A stretch of 64,000 nt of DNA. Origin: Tanypteryx hageni. Taxonomy: Eukaryota; Arthropoda; Insecta; Odonata; Petaluridae. The notes beneath the pieces were generated by a model. That model had not been told where the DNA came from and ran no database searches. It worked only from the letters and a program-made list of their open reading frames with translations. Below, piece by piece: positions 33,901-49,842 of this stretch (positions are counted from its first letter, which is position 1; the number at the start of each line of letters is the position of its first letter). The stretch spans positions 192,375,518-192,439,517 of the forward strand of contig CM054112.1 of assembly GCA_028673005.1 (NCBI GenBank), in the 5' to 3' direction. The position numbers were made by a program, and so were the translations under genes.

Positions 33901-35160
33901 TAAGATGCCGGGTGTTTCACGTATCACTTACGCCAAGCAATAACAAGCTCTGTCGGTTACTCGGGTTCCGTTAGGATTATTTTCTTGAGCTATTATGGCC
34001 AAACCAATTTCATAGGACTTCTATGTATATCGATCTCTAACACTATTCACCACCGAATCCAAAATAGAAGTGATCAGTTTTCAAAGCATAAACCAAAGCA
34101 CATTCTACCTTCTCAAAAATGACTGATTATGAAATCAAAATGTTAAAGATCGCTCTCAAGTGGGATTTGTCTTGTAATTATGATTTTTGCACATCGAAAA
34201 CAAGGATAAAATACATTGTTAACTTAGGTATAATATTAAACCAATATAAAATGTCTTAAGAAAATGTCTATTTCAAGAACTTGTATTCTCCAAAAATGAA
34301 ATATCGAGCTCACCTGGCTAAAATCCAAATGATGATCGAGATAACACCAATCTCTACAAGCAGTTTGGAAAAATAGATTTGATTTCGGTTACAATGCCAT
34401 CCCTTCAATGGTTTGTACCCATTGTCCCATACAGAACTCGTATTAGGTAAACATCTTCTGTGTTTCTGAAGGGTATAAATTTGAGTAACATTTCTATATG
34501 ACATTTCAGTAAACTGTTCTGGTCTATGATTATTAAAATTGCCTTTATGACCTACTTTATAAATTATGTTGTTGTGTGATTTATCACAATAAGAGACATT
34601 ACCTTTCTGCTCTCTCACTCCGCAATACACAGCATTTCGTAGACGCAAAGCTCTTTTGGAAAGCTCTCGCCTTGGCAAGCACATTTCTATAAAATATTTC
34701 AATTTAGTGAACATCATGAAGTAAAATCCAATTTAAATGTTAATTAAATTGTATATTCGATTTTGTTGTAACAACACTGTCTGTAAGTAAAATTCGATTA
34801 TTTTAAATGGACAATCATTTAACCGAGCTGTAGCGTTAATTTCTAGTTTGCTCAAATTAAAAAGTTAACATAAAGCATACTAAATTACGAATAATGCATC
34901 TGGCATTATTTCGGTCACTCTACATCCACCGATAAGTACTCTGGCTTCATTCCTCGAGATACTAATTTTCTATTCAGGTAACGTTTTTTCCTTAGCATGA
35001 ATCTGATTGGGAAGGAGAGGAAACGAGAAATGCTTTCAGAAAGGAGGGGGTAAGAAATAGAAGGTAGGCAGACAGCAGAGCCACCTGCAAAACGCGGGAA
35101 AAACAGCTTTTCGAAGGTCACGTGGTACATGCGCGAGTTCTCTTTCTCTTCCACTCGAGC
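30950..35160. other. No recognisable gene
   Basis: A long interval without supported genes. 33070-33420 is relatively GC-rich. 34310-34717 holds a minus-strand open frame of 135 codons that I do not recognise. 34900-35160 just upstream of the acidic-protein gene is probably its promoter/5' region, but no clear TATA box or initiator can be assigned. Confidence 0.35.
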
Positions 35161-35256
35161 GTCGGACGTTGTTGGTTGTTCATCATTTGCTCTGTGTGAA
35201 CTTTACGGATTTTTTCGCTTTCTTCCGCGCCCTAGCAGAAATTACTTATTATCATA

Positions 35257-36643
35257 ATGGCAGACGCAGCTGTAGACAAGAAGTAAGTAGTTGTGTGAAT
35301 CATAGGATGAGTAATGTCAGGAAAAATGCTTATACAAATGTTGGTCCTTTGTTTTCGCGGGCATGGTGGCGTTCCTCAAAATGGCTGCCATGCCGTCGAA
35401 ATAAAATAATTTCTTTCACCTGAACCAAAGTATTCCTCACGTTTTTTACTAAACTATAGTAATTTATTGGTGTTTTTTAAATTTATATCACGATTTAAGT
35501 ATTTAAAATTATTGAGGAAGTGATTGTACATTGTTGGCATCGTGAATGAGCGGTGTTATTTCCCTGAAGTTTATTTTACTTTTCTACATTACTATAATTT
35601 TATGTACCTGAAAAAGTGAGAAATAAATTACTGGATAAGTATTCAGTAGTGCATGAATTCGTAGGCAATGGATATATACGGTATCACGGTGATAAAGCAT
35701 CATGCCGGTGTTGCGCGGGCTAAGATAATTTGAATCCGAAGTGTTGATCCTGTTGCATACTATTAGTTCAGTGCAGTGAATTTTAAGTGAAATATGTTGG
35801 TGCAGGGTTTGTCGGGTGTTTCGTACTGTTCAATTATTGTGTGCGTGTTCCCGCGTATTTATTCCGTTGCAAATTGTGCATCAACAGGTAGCTACATAGG
35901 TTCATTTTGTCCTAATATAATCATTCTATTGTGTGGATTAACCCATAGTTGGCAAGTGAAAAACGAGAAGAATAAGTTGGAAATATTTAGACGCCGTTTT
36001 TGTTATTGCCAATTTGATTTTCCATTTTCGTTAAGTTGAACGAAATATGTTTAAATTTTTACACGTAATATTTCAGTATTGATTTTGGAATGGCTATTTG
36101 TTTATGATGTTGACTTATGCTAATAATTTGTTATAGGGAAGTAGTTGCTGAGGAAGTCGTGAAGAAGGTGGAGAAGGAAGCCGATAAGGTGGAGGAATCG
36201 AAGGCGGAGGCCGAAAATGGCTCTGGAGACGCGGAATCCCTTCAAGAAAACGGAGATGAGAAAGCTAGCAAAGAGAAGTCTGCTGAAAATGGAGATTCGG
36301 CCGGTATGTGACCAGTTGGTGTTGAGTAAATTACTATTGTTTGTAACCTTGAATGCTCTCTCCCTTCTAATGAATATAAACAAGTTAATGTAAATGTAAA
36401 CATTTTGTATCAGTTGCAATTAATGACAATTTTTCAGAAGATGCACCTGCTGCCACAAAGAGGAAATCCGTTGGTGAAAGTGGGGATGCTGCTGAAGCAT
36501 CTGAAGGTGAAAATGGTGACGATGCCAAGAAGGATGATGGGGAAACACCAGAAAAGAAAGCAAAAATCGAAGAGAAGGTAGCGACACCTACAAAGGTGGC
36601 CGAGGACAAGTCTGCCAATGGCGAGGCTGAGGCAGTAGCCTAA
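35257..36643 (+). CDS. Prothymosin-alpha-like acidic nuclear protein
   Basis: Three exons: 35257-35282, 36137-36303 and 36438-36643. All four boundaries are GT-AG and the phases match (aa|g, then g|aa). The joined product has 132 residues, starts MADAAVDKKEVVAEEV and ends at TAA 36641. It is almost all Glu, Asp, Lys and Ala, with no hydrophobic core, so it should be intrinsically disordered. KRK in exon 3 (ATKRKS) and KKAK look like nuclear localisation signals. Prothymosins are small acidic nuclear proteins that bind histones. Similarity here is in composition, size, MADAAVD-type start and basic NLS, so the name is by resemblance. ATG 35257 is chosen because it gives the only continuous frame through all exons. 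Confidence 0.83.
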
Positions 36644-38760
36644 GAATCTGTACTTCCTAGGAGGGAGCACAAGTTGAGAGGGGGGGCAGTTAAAGGGGTT
36701 GTGTTCTGGATGAATGAAAGGGTGGAGAGTTGGGGAGGAGCACGGGACATTCCTAAGAACCTACATGTACAGAGTATGGGAAGGAATGGTGGGTTGCCAG
36801 AATTTTTTGGCTTTCAATGGATGTGTGCGAGTAAGGAGTGTTTAATGGGATAATTTAAGAGTTTTAGGCATCCAGAACTATTATTGGAGGTGTAAAGAGT
36901 AACCAGTTGGAGTGAAATCGAGGTCTTGATCTGATCATCTTATCTGGGCTTCCTTGCTTTGTAAACGGAATCAACCACAGGCAAGGGTACATTGGTGCAC
37001 ACTTCTCAGATAAAACTGTACATTACATTTTAAGCGTTTCTTGCCTCATTTGGAGTAGCTATCAATTCGAAAAAAACGTGTTGTAATCATATCCTAAATA
37101 TAAACCTGGAATATGAATTTAAAATTTTGTGGGTTCGAACTGAATTGCTTGGTTAGACACTTAAATTTGTTGTAAAGATTTGGAGTAGTCTGGGATTTTA
37201 AGATGTGATGGTACTTTTGGATCCAGGTACTTAAAAAGTGATGGTGAATTCAGTATTGTGTGTTTGTATTGGTTTTGTCTTGTGATTACAACTAATCTCG
37301 ACTCCATGGAGCATCTCTTATCTGATCTTGTTCTTCCTGTTAAGGCTTATGCTGGCACCTTAAAGGGTGGCTATTTATTGTATTTCGTTTCAATTTTCCG
37401 TAAATTTGGACCTTTTCATAAATTCCCAGGCATACTCCTTGTTCCTCACCCCATCCTTGCTCCCCTGAACCTTCTAGTGTGAATGCCAATTTTTTTTACA
37501 AATGCCATGGGTTGAAAGAATGGCAAAACGGTTGTGCTATATCCCTGTCCAGTCCTCTTACCCTCTCCTGCATTGTGGTGCTCTCCCTTTGTCTTGAAAG
37601 TGCTACCCGTCTCCTTTTACCCACCTTTTGTTTGGGTATTAGTTGGACATATGGTAGGAAAGTATGTTTGATTTTACCCTTCTATATCTTAAACGGAGCA
37701 GTATACAGAAAATGCTTCATCTGTTTAGGAACACAAGATCTTGGACAAAGTGTTCGAAGTGCATTTATTTCTGGTTGCCGCCTAATTTGTAATTTAGTTT
37801 TTTTACATTCCTGAGTAATTTATGTTAATCTGTCCGAAGTCAAACTACAAAATGCTTCCAATTTTGTCCTAATGGACAAGTGCGGTTATATTGAGAGGAA
37901 AATCTCAATTTATTTTGAAAATTGTTTTATGTCATGAGACACTATGTAGTGTTCATCTTGTATCCCCATGTTTTGTATGGTTTTCAATACACAAATCAAT
38001 AACATTGAGTAATATACTGTTATTCTACCTATTAAACTGAATCAATCTTGGATTGTTGAGGAAAAAACTTTTATATCTGGTCAAAAAACTGATGTACAAT
38101 ATGGTGCTGAATCTTGTGTATTAAGAGGGGAACATTTCTCAAAATTAAATTCTGTCACTGGAGTCCGTTTGTGTTCAAATGACTAATAAGAAATAAATGC
38201 TAGTGTTTTGTAACAGCTTTCACTTATTTGGTCTTATTAGTTGTACTAACACAAAGTAAAGAATATTAGGCAAATAGTGTTTCAAGTACAGGATGAAATT
38301 TAGTGAATTAATGTCAATGTTGATGGTTGTCATTAAATCTAATGTAATTGTAGCTAAATATTGGAAATTAGGATCACTTAATTTAACTCCAGTCTACATT
38401 AAGCCATACCACCAAAAGTAACTGCAAGTTGGACTAATGAATTGTCCTCGGCTGATCAAGTTAATGGGAAGGTCACAAGATAGCACTTACATTTAGTTCT
38501 CACCATGGTGTGTTCCTTCAAGTGGAGTTTCATACATAATACTTATGCTAATAATATGAAAGGTAATCTCCATTGTCTCTCTCAAGTACAAAGTGTTTCA
38601 AACTCGATTTTTACGTTGTACCAGGATTCATGAGATTTTTTTATATAGCATATTGTAGTTGTGACTTAAGATGTAAGAAACATGTTCAAATCATGTATAT
38701 TTGATGTCATATGTGTTGGAGGCTGTTTTTCGTAGTCCACATGGCAATAAAGGATTAGTT
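36644..38760 (+). other. Probable 3' UTR of the acidic-protein gene
   Basis: No gene is supported. Possible poly(A) signals occur near 38191 (AAATAAATG) and at about 38745 (CAATAAAGG). T-rich, with open frames that show no family resemblance. Extent is inferred. Confidence 0.4.
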
Positions 38761-38835
38761 TCCAGTAAATATGTTTTATTTATCAAGAGAAATCAATTTA
38801 TACGATGGATATGTTTGCTCAACGACGCATTGAGT

Positions 38836-39785
38836 CGAGTGAATAACAAATAAGCAAATGCTTAAGATTTCTATCACTTTTTAAGCAAATGCTTAATATG
38901 TGGTGAATAAAAAAATAGCATTTGCTATAAAGAATAAGCATTGCTTATTTTTAGTATTTTTCTTAAGCATTTGCTTAAAATTGTGTGAATAAACCGAGCT
39001 TTTGCTTAATGCTTTAAGCATATGCTTAAACATTTTTAAGTGAGGTAAAGGGCTTGCTAAGATATTTCATGATAATGATCCTAAATATAAATATGGTAAT
39101 TTATGGTGACACGAAAGGTTAAAAAAAATTAGAAAAGTTTCAACAACCAATGGTTATAAAAATTTATATCGTTTCTCTGGAGAAAATGTTAAGTACCTAT
39201 ATTTCAAATGTTACTCGGAGAATATCAAGAGAGACGTGGTGGGGCACTGTCTTCCAAACAGAAGATAGAAATATTTTTAAGGTACTTAAGTGATCCCGGA
39301 TTTCTGATAGGAGTCGGGGAAGAACACCACATCCTATGCACAACTGTATGTAAGACAGTAAAATTTGTGGCGCCCAAAATCACTATAAAGGCAAATGACG
39401 ATACAATTACAATAACTAATTGAATAAAAAACACCCATGATTTGTGATATCGAATTGTTATAATTAAAGAAATATTAATTAACTTTTTAAAAAATATTAC
39501 CCAATATATTTGTTTTTAGTTTGAAATTCAACTATGTAAAACTGTAAATGTAAACAAAAACAAGTGAAAGACGAGTTGCAAAGAGCTTTCTTCCGTAAAA
39601 TTTAAGCATTTGCTTAAAACTGAGTAGCAAATGCTTATAAGCAAAAGCAAACTTTTATTCACTCAATATGAAGCAAATGCTTATAGCATTTGCTTATGCT
39701 TTTAGCATTTGCTTATGCTTTTAGCAGATGCTTTTGCTTTTACTGTTTGCTTTAAGCATTTGCTTAATTTTTATTCACTCGACCC
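38836..39785. mobile_element. Foldback-like element with AAGCAAATGCTT palindrome arms
   Basis: Inverted ends (TCGAGTGAATAA at 38836, TTATTCACTCGA ending near 39781) bracket two clusters of a self-complementary motif, AAGCAAATGCTTAA and variants. About seven occur in the left cluster (38850-39030) and eight or more in the right (39600-39775). Between them is a middle with a Harbinger-like coding relic (39208-39423). Flanks CATTGAG and CATTAAG could be a decayed target duplication. The superfamily is proposed as PIF/Harbinger from the coding relic only. Confidence 0.75.
39208..39423 (+). pseudogene. PIF/Harbinger transposase N-terminal relic
   Basis: A 71-codon open frame contains LSSKQKIEIFLRYLSDPGF followed by TTVCKTVKFV. 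This fits the helix-turn-helix portion of PIF/Harbinger transposases (LRYLATG...f, then xSTVcki). The DDE nuclease domain is missing. It lies in the middle of the palindrome-armed element. It is short, so the assignment is tentative. Confidence 0.55.
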
Positions 39786-40170
39786 ATTAAGTCCGAGGAC
39801 AAGATATAGAGAACTTGAGTTGAATTTAATTATTACGGCATTGTTATTTTTGGACCATTAATAATTCGATTTGAATGAGGGATTGGTAAATGTTGGGACA
39901 AGTATGACGCTAACCATAGCAAATTGCTCGTGAAGATAAACTACAAATATTATGGTTTAAATATAATTTGCGCTGCCAGGAATTAGGTATTTCCTTACTT
40001 TGAATTCCCGCCGTTCCTAATGGAAAAATGACGTAACGCAATTATTCACGGGATGTCTCACATGACTCGACGTAACGTGGTGAATTTGTCAGTTTTCTAG
40101 TCATCCTGATAGCGCGATTTGATTTTCATTATCTCAGTATTTTGCTGGTAGTTGGAGAAGACAGACCAAA
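39786..40170 (+). promoter_or_regulatory. Upstream region of the aspartic protease gene
   Basis: No other feature is seen. The 5' UTR probably starts in the last ~60 bases, before ATG 40171 (ACCAAAATGA). No certain TATA box. Confidence 0.35.
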
Positions 40171-44162
<3,992 letters not shown>

Positions 44163-44598
44163 TGTGAAGAATTGTCTTCAATCAACAAGGGTATATTTTT
44201 GCTAGTAAAATCAATGTTATAAAATAATGAATTTATCAATTGTGTGAATTAATTTTTAATAGATTTTTTACTTAAGATAAATTACCTTAACTTTGATTTT
44301 TTAATTCTCTGATAGTACTTTCACAGTGACCACATACCATCTTTGATTATGACTGTTACCTTGGGAAGATTCAAGATTGTAAATTGTAATGACAAATTTG
44401 ACTGATTAAGTGTTTTCATATATCTTAGATAATTCCATCCATGTCTTAGTAATGAGGCTGTGAAAATAATTGTTGGCTACCTTTTGTTGCTGTTTTATAT
44501 CCCGAAAGATTCAAGATGATATTCTTTAATATGAGTATTATGTTTTGTCATTATTGTTCCTTGTTAATGATGTGTAGATTTTTGTCAAATTTTGCTGC

Positions 44599-44604
44599 AA
44601 TAAA
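44599..44604 (+). terminator. Poly(A) signal of the protease gene
   Basis: AATAAA about 440 bases after the stop codon, with a T-rich stretch nearby. Most plausible 3' end of the plus-strand transcript. Confidence 0.65.
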
Positions 44605-44645
44605 AGTTTTAAACAACGGAAAAAAACGTTGTCCTTGCCTGGCAA

Positions 44646-44651
44646 TTTATT
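44646..44651 (-). terminator. Poly(A) signal of the opposing gene
   Basis: TTTATT on the plus strand, so AATAAA on the minus strand. It would end a long 3' UTR running from about 47058. Inferred. Confidence 0.4.
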
Positions 44652-47058
44652 TTCATTTGTAATCTTCATAAAAAAGCAATAACCTAATGCACTGTCTTTT
44701 AAATACGAACTAGGTATTTATGTACAACTTTTAATAGATTTTGAACATACAAATACTACTATTTACTGGATTACCCATTGGAAATAAATTTTATATAAAT
44801 TGTGAGGTAAATGTCCATATTTTAGTGTCTATATCTTGATGGAATAGTTGCTTACACACGTATACATTCCTCTATCAGTTTCACACTTCCATCACTTTCG
44901 TTATTTTCAAAATTTACAAGAAATTAACAATAGTTGTTAAGCAATATTTCTTTAGAAAGTGAAAAACTAAGATTTTTTAACAAGGTAATGTGATTACATC
45001 AGAGGACAGAACCATACACACAAACATAAATAAGATGTCCACAGCTTATCAACTCCAACTTAACTGTTAATTGCAAAACACTTGGCACGAACCATAGAAC
45101 ACTCTTGCACATTTACTCTTCATATTAGTCTACAACACAAATTTCTCTATATATTAACAAAAGGGAAGCAAAATAGCTTGTACACACACCAAATTTGTGA
45201 AAAAGTGAGCTTTATCTTCCTTATATATTTACTACAGTCAAATATCAAGTATTTGTGACCCAAAGAACATATTTCCATGAGATAAGATTACATGGATCAC
45301 TCACCAATGCGAAAATCTTCATTCTTCTAATCAACTTAGAAGTTTGGCTGAGAACAGAAAAATATGGCCAATGGATCAAACTTATCACTGGCCTACCAAT
45401 ATTTCAATGCAGACTTTCTAACATAAAGAGAAGTATAAAACTTTTGTTCCCCAAGTCATCAAGAGTATGCCTTCAAACAAAAATTTCTTCAATCACTATA
45501 ATACCACTCACTTGGCAAACCTCAACTGGTGTTGGCATCTTTCACCTTACAATGGGCTTAAGACCCAATTGCTTTTACTTTATACACCTAAATTGGACTC
45601 TTCTTACAATTGAGATAATGCCTCAAATACCAAGACCCTGGAATCAAGTACATCTTGGGTGCCACCTCACAGCTTTTGTTTGAACTTCATCTCAAGAGTA
45701 AAGATAATTTACAATAAAGAGACATGTCCATGGCAACTAACTCGAATTTCTTGCAAAAAAGCTTACATTACTGAGTAATATCTATGCATGCAAATTTAAC
45801 AGGCATTCTTCATTCTTAAAACCACTTTATTCACATTTCAAGTCCAATAGGATATAATTTTTGGACTATTAAGAGTATTTAAGGATAAACTCATTTTTTG
45901 TAAGATCTAATTACATGTAAAAATGGACTATTTCACAAATATTGCCACAAAAACATACCATTCTTGACATTCATACAAAAAGTAAATAATATAAGTTTTT
46001 TGCAATCACTAACATTGCAGACAATGATTGGCATGAAATACAGAATTAAAAGATAACTCCTTTTACTTACAAAATAACTTCATCCTATGGGATTACTACA
46101 CATTAGTATAATACAATAAAATATACAAAATTCCCATACTTTGTTACACAAAATTAACTAGGCTGCCAAATTAAATTATTTCACCATAATAAGGAAATAC
46201 ACTCACAGTACTGCAAGCAAGCGGTTAAGGTGCAATTTTTCAAATTGAAAATGTTTTCTCTATCCTATTGCAAGAGTAAGTTGACATGAATGTAGCATTA
46301 TTTATAATGCTTTTCATCAAAAACTCACCACCAACATTCATTAAGGAGCTACAATGGTAGACAAGCATTCATTTTTACCAATTGAGATTCATTTCGATGC
46401 AAACACAACATCCAAAGAGGGCATAAATTAAAGTTTGTCTGGCTCAATTGAATAAAAATGTTATTCCATAGGTATAACTCCTTAAAAAAAATAAGTGATC
46501 ATTTGGCAGTGACCAACTTTGCACAAACAATAAGATATTAGACAGACTTCTGTTCAATTTTAAATATTTTAATGAATTCCAAGAAATTCAGCTAAGGCAC
46601 TGTCACTAAAATGGAGATAATGTTAGTGCTGCTGAGCACTCCCGCATACATAGCTCTTTTTGCTCACTGAGCAATCAGGTGATGTGGCAATGTAAGTGCT
46701 ATGCACGGTTTAGATATAATCATTATCAAACAAAAAAATAGTTTGAAGGGGGCCATCACAGGTTAAGCAATCACATAAAATAGATCACTCACTCATTGCA
46801 CAATAATTACTAAGCTCCATACATTCAATACTGACAACACAAAAGAAAATGTCAGAATCTGACATTTGTCTTCCGGTAGCACCCAAGAATACACTAAGCT
46901 CCTGACAAGACACATTTCTGATGATAAGATGCAGATGAAGTTGTGGTGGAACTCTGAAATTATTACTTCCACCTACTTTTTACTGCCACAGTCTAAAACT
47001 AAACATCCATGAGTAGGCAGAATTTCACTTGTGCTCCACCAAACTTCTCATTAGGAAC
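44652..47058 (-). other. Possible long 3' UTR of a minus-strand gene
   Basis: The interval has no supported protein. A splice acceptor (reverse strand TTTTCTTCTAAAATAG) ends at 47059, so 47058 downwards could be the last exon of the gene whose coding exon is at 49438-49633. A 20-residue frame beginning VPNEKFGGAQ is open there in a different phase from that coding exon. Confidence 0.35.
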
Positions 47059-47239
47059 CTATTTTAGAAGAAAAAGCAACATTAAATGGTACATGCATGG
47101 ACTATTTTAGAACCAAACACTTAACATACAAAAATACTTCAAGATACATAACAACAGTATTTCATGAAAATATTTAAAGTTAACTTGAAAAAGCAATGGA
47201 ATTTATATAAATAATCATAAACTGATATAAAGTAATTCT

Positions 47240-49155
47240 ATTTTTTTAAATCTGATGTGACCACTACATGATTTTCTCCATACCTGTAATATTTCTAAAA
47301 ATTCCAAATAGGTTAAATGATAATAAATATTTTAAGGAACTGAGAAAAATTTAAAGACTACAAATAACAGAAATAATCTCAAACCGTAGCCTTCTGAAAT
47401 TGGATATAGCCACAAAGTTTTAACAACTAAGAAAATGAAAAGGAGCATTACTAACAAGGAGAGGACATGGTAGTGGGATCACGGAATTTTATGAAACTTG
47501 GTAGGTTTATAGTTCTGGATTTCAGGATCACTGCAAACCCACCTTTTGGGCATATACGGCCGGTAGTTTTTTTGGAAAATCGTGATTAAATATTGCAATT
47601 TCTTGTCAACTGGTATAAATGTCTTAATGCATGCCTAATTGGTTAAGTAATTGTTGGCAGTGAGCAAATAGTGAGTGCGTTCAGAACATGAGGTTGTAAG
47701 TTCAATTCCCTATTGCTTAGCTTCTTTTTTTCTTTCATTCCTCGTCCTTTTATAAATCCTTTTTCGTATTTCGCATTAAAATTGAACTGGGCAGCCGCTT
47801 TCATATTTTTATTTTTTTCTTTCTGTTTTTAGGTGGTGGTCCGGAATTTTTTCTCAAGTCATTCAACGCACGATTTTCTTAACATTGTATAAATTATTAA
47901 ATCGCACATTCTTCATTGATCTCGGCACATGCTACATCCTATATTGATTCCTATGACATGGAAAGGATCCCTGAAATTATTTTTGCTAAGAATTCCTCCG
48001 AATACTTAAAATAGAGCCATTAGGCGAAGGTATATCAGGCAAAGGATTGTTGAAAGTATAAAAGAAAATGAACTTGTGAGAAAACCGTTAAAAGTACAAT
48101 AATATAAATAAATAAAAATATTTCTTTTATGAATCCCTCAGAAATTCGGTTAATTGATTAAAAACATTAATGATCTACAATCACCAGTCATCAGGTGCAA
48201 TGATCTACCAAGTTTCATAAAAATTCATGATCCCACTACCGTGTCCTCTCCTTGTAAGATGTAACTAACATATACGTCAAGTATTTACAATAGTCGCTGG
48301 TAGGTGGTGTGGTGATGACAGCTAAAAAAATAAGTTTTTGAGATATCTCTTAAACAATGCATTATATGGGGATGTGGCCACTACATGACTTTCTCCATAT
48401 CTGTAATACTTCTAAAAATTCCAAATAGGTTACATAATAATAAATATTTTAAGAAACTGAGGGAAAATTTTAGACTAATATTTCTAAAAATTCCAAATAG
48501 GTTACATAATAACAAATCTTTTAAGAGAGAAAATTTTAGACTTTACAAACAGAAATAAACTCAAACCATAGCCTTCTGATATTGGAAATAGCCACCAAGC
48601 TCCAACAATTAAGAAAACAAAGGAGCATTACTAAGATGTTACTAAGCGTCAATTGTTAACAATAGTCACCGGTAGGTGGCAGCTAAAAATATAAGATATC
48701 TCTTAAACAATGCATAGTTTTTTAGTTCGAGCACTCACAAAAAAGCTATCACACACACACACACACAAATCGTTGAGAAAATGGTGAAAATGTGTTCAGG
48801 GGAACTCAAAATGTGTATTTCTGTTGAAATCTCGAAGTCGATTTGGAGAAAGTAAAAACGGATGTGACAAGAGTAAACACCCACTTCTGGTTGACCAATT
48901 TTTACCAAAAATTAATCAACTCTTGTTATTTAAAAAAATGGCAAATATAAAATTTTGCATTGACCTGATTAATGGTTTTTGAGTTTAAGTGTCCACAAAA
49001 TTCCAATCACATACACATAGGCATCATTGAGAAAATGGTCTAAACAAGTTCCGTGGACCTCAAAACATGTATTTCCGTTGCAATCTCGAAATCGATTTTT
49101 TTCATGAAAACTATAATTTCCCCTATACTATGTATGAAGAAAGTAAAAATGAAAA
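47240..49155 (-). repeat. ACTTTC-hairpin repeats, two or more copies
   Basis: Reverse-strand copies of the repeat at 9135-9835. One copy (47240-47454 continued at 48258) is split by the MITE at 47455-48254. A second (about 48350-48720), with an internal duplication near 48410-48510, shows the uninterrupted site. A third (48720-49155) ends in the terminal hairpin near 49105-49150. Non-coding, lying in what may be an intron of the minus-strand gene. Confidence 0.72.
47455..48254. mobile_element. PIF/Harbinger-type MITE (TAA duplication)
   Basis: Ends CAAGGAGAGGACATGGTAGT (left) and CAAGGAGAGGACACGGTAGT (right, reversed) continue into GGGATCA and TTTTATGAAACTTGGTAG, making an inverted repeat of about 45 bp. 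A 3-bp duplication TAA lies at 47452-47454 and 48255-48257. The paralogous repeat at about 48626 reads ATTACTAAGATGTTACTAAG without the insert. A 3-bp duplication of TAA is typical of PIF/Harbinger. The 800 bp hold no transposase. Confidence 0.88.
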
Positions 49156-49437
49156 GCCAAGCTGGCTGGCTGGAATCCAATTGACAATAAAAGATTAACT
49201 CTGATAGGTATAAAATTATTGGGAAAACCAAATGTGCATCTCTGCTACAAAGTAGCCCTCAGTGATCAATATTTATAAAAGAAATCAACTATCACTGGAT
49301 CACCAATGAAGATAGCTGCTTCAGCAGTTTAAATTTGTATTTGATCATCCCAACTGTTTTAGGCCTAACAGAGTTCATTATGAATTTAATTCTACTTGGT
49401 TATCCATTCCAGGATAAAAGTATTATTTAATTCTCAC

Positions 49438-49633
49438 CTTCCTGAAGAAGAAAAATAACAGCTTTTCTCTTCTGTACAGCACTTCAAGCAACTTTCTTTC
49501 CTTTTCCACTCCTTACTGCACCTTGGACTGCTCCGGCATCTTTCTTCCGAGCATATCTAAATTTTCTCACATATGCTTCAACCAAAGACCGAATCTTGAT
49601 AGGATTAATCTCCCCAGATCGATTATGACAAAT
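49438..49633 (-). CDS. Coding exon of an unidentified minus-strand gene
   Basis: Bounded by a good acceptor (reverse strand ATAATTATTTCAG) and donor (GAAG|GTGAGA). Only one frame is open from the acceptor: 49 residues beginning [20 protein letters not shown], with [14 protein letters not shown] and a basic end KGKKVA, then TGA at 49486-49484. After the TGA the same frame is open to the donor. The mix of amphipathic helix and basic tail looks like real protein, not transposon, but I cannot name the family. Upstream exons are not seen before the Penelope-like element at 49840. It might be a conserved small nuclear protein or a retained gene fragment. Whether the TGA is the natural stop is uncertain. 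Confidence 0.45.
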
Positions 49634-49842
49634 CTGAAATAATTATAAAATCATGGATAAATTTACTGTGCACTCGGCAGCTTAAAACTCTGTCGAATAG
49701 CAAAATAGACCAAGTAATCCTTGGTTATCTGATGCAAATGTAAAGCTGTCATCATACTGAAAATAGCTTAAAATGAGACATTTTATAATAAGAATGACAA
49801 CATTTTGTAATTTTACACTATAGACTAATATAATTTCACGAC

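Noticed and set aside
34310..34717. 135-codon minus-strand open frame
   Set aside because: No recognised domain, no splice support, and biased composition; could not be told from chance.
36120..36670. Minus-strand open frames opposite the acidic-protein exons
   Set aside because: Antisense shadows of Glu/Lys-rich coding sequence.
37258..37814. Two consecutive open frames after the acidic-protein gene
   Set aside because: Hydrophobic translations of T-rich 3' UTR with no family resemblance.
45255..45683. 142-codon open frame
   Set aside because: No motif recognised; lies in probable antisense 3' UTR and has unusual composition.
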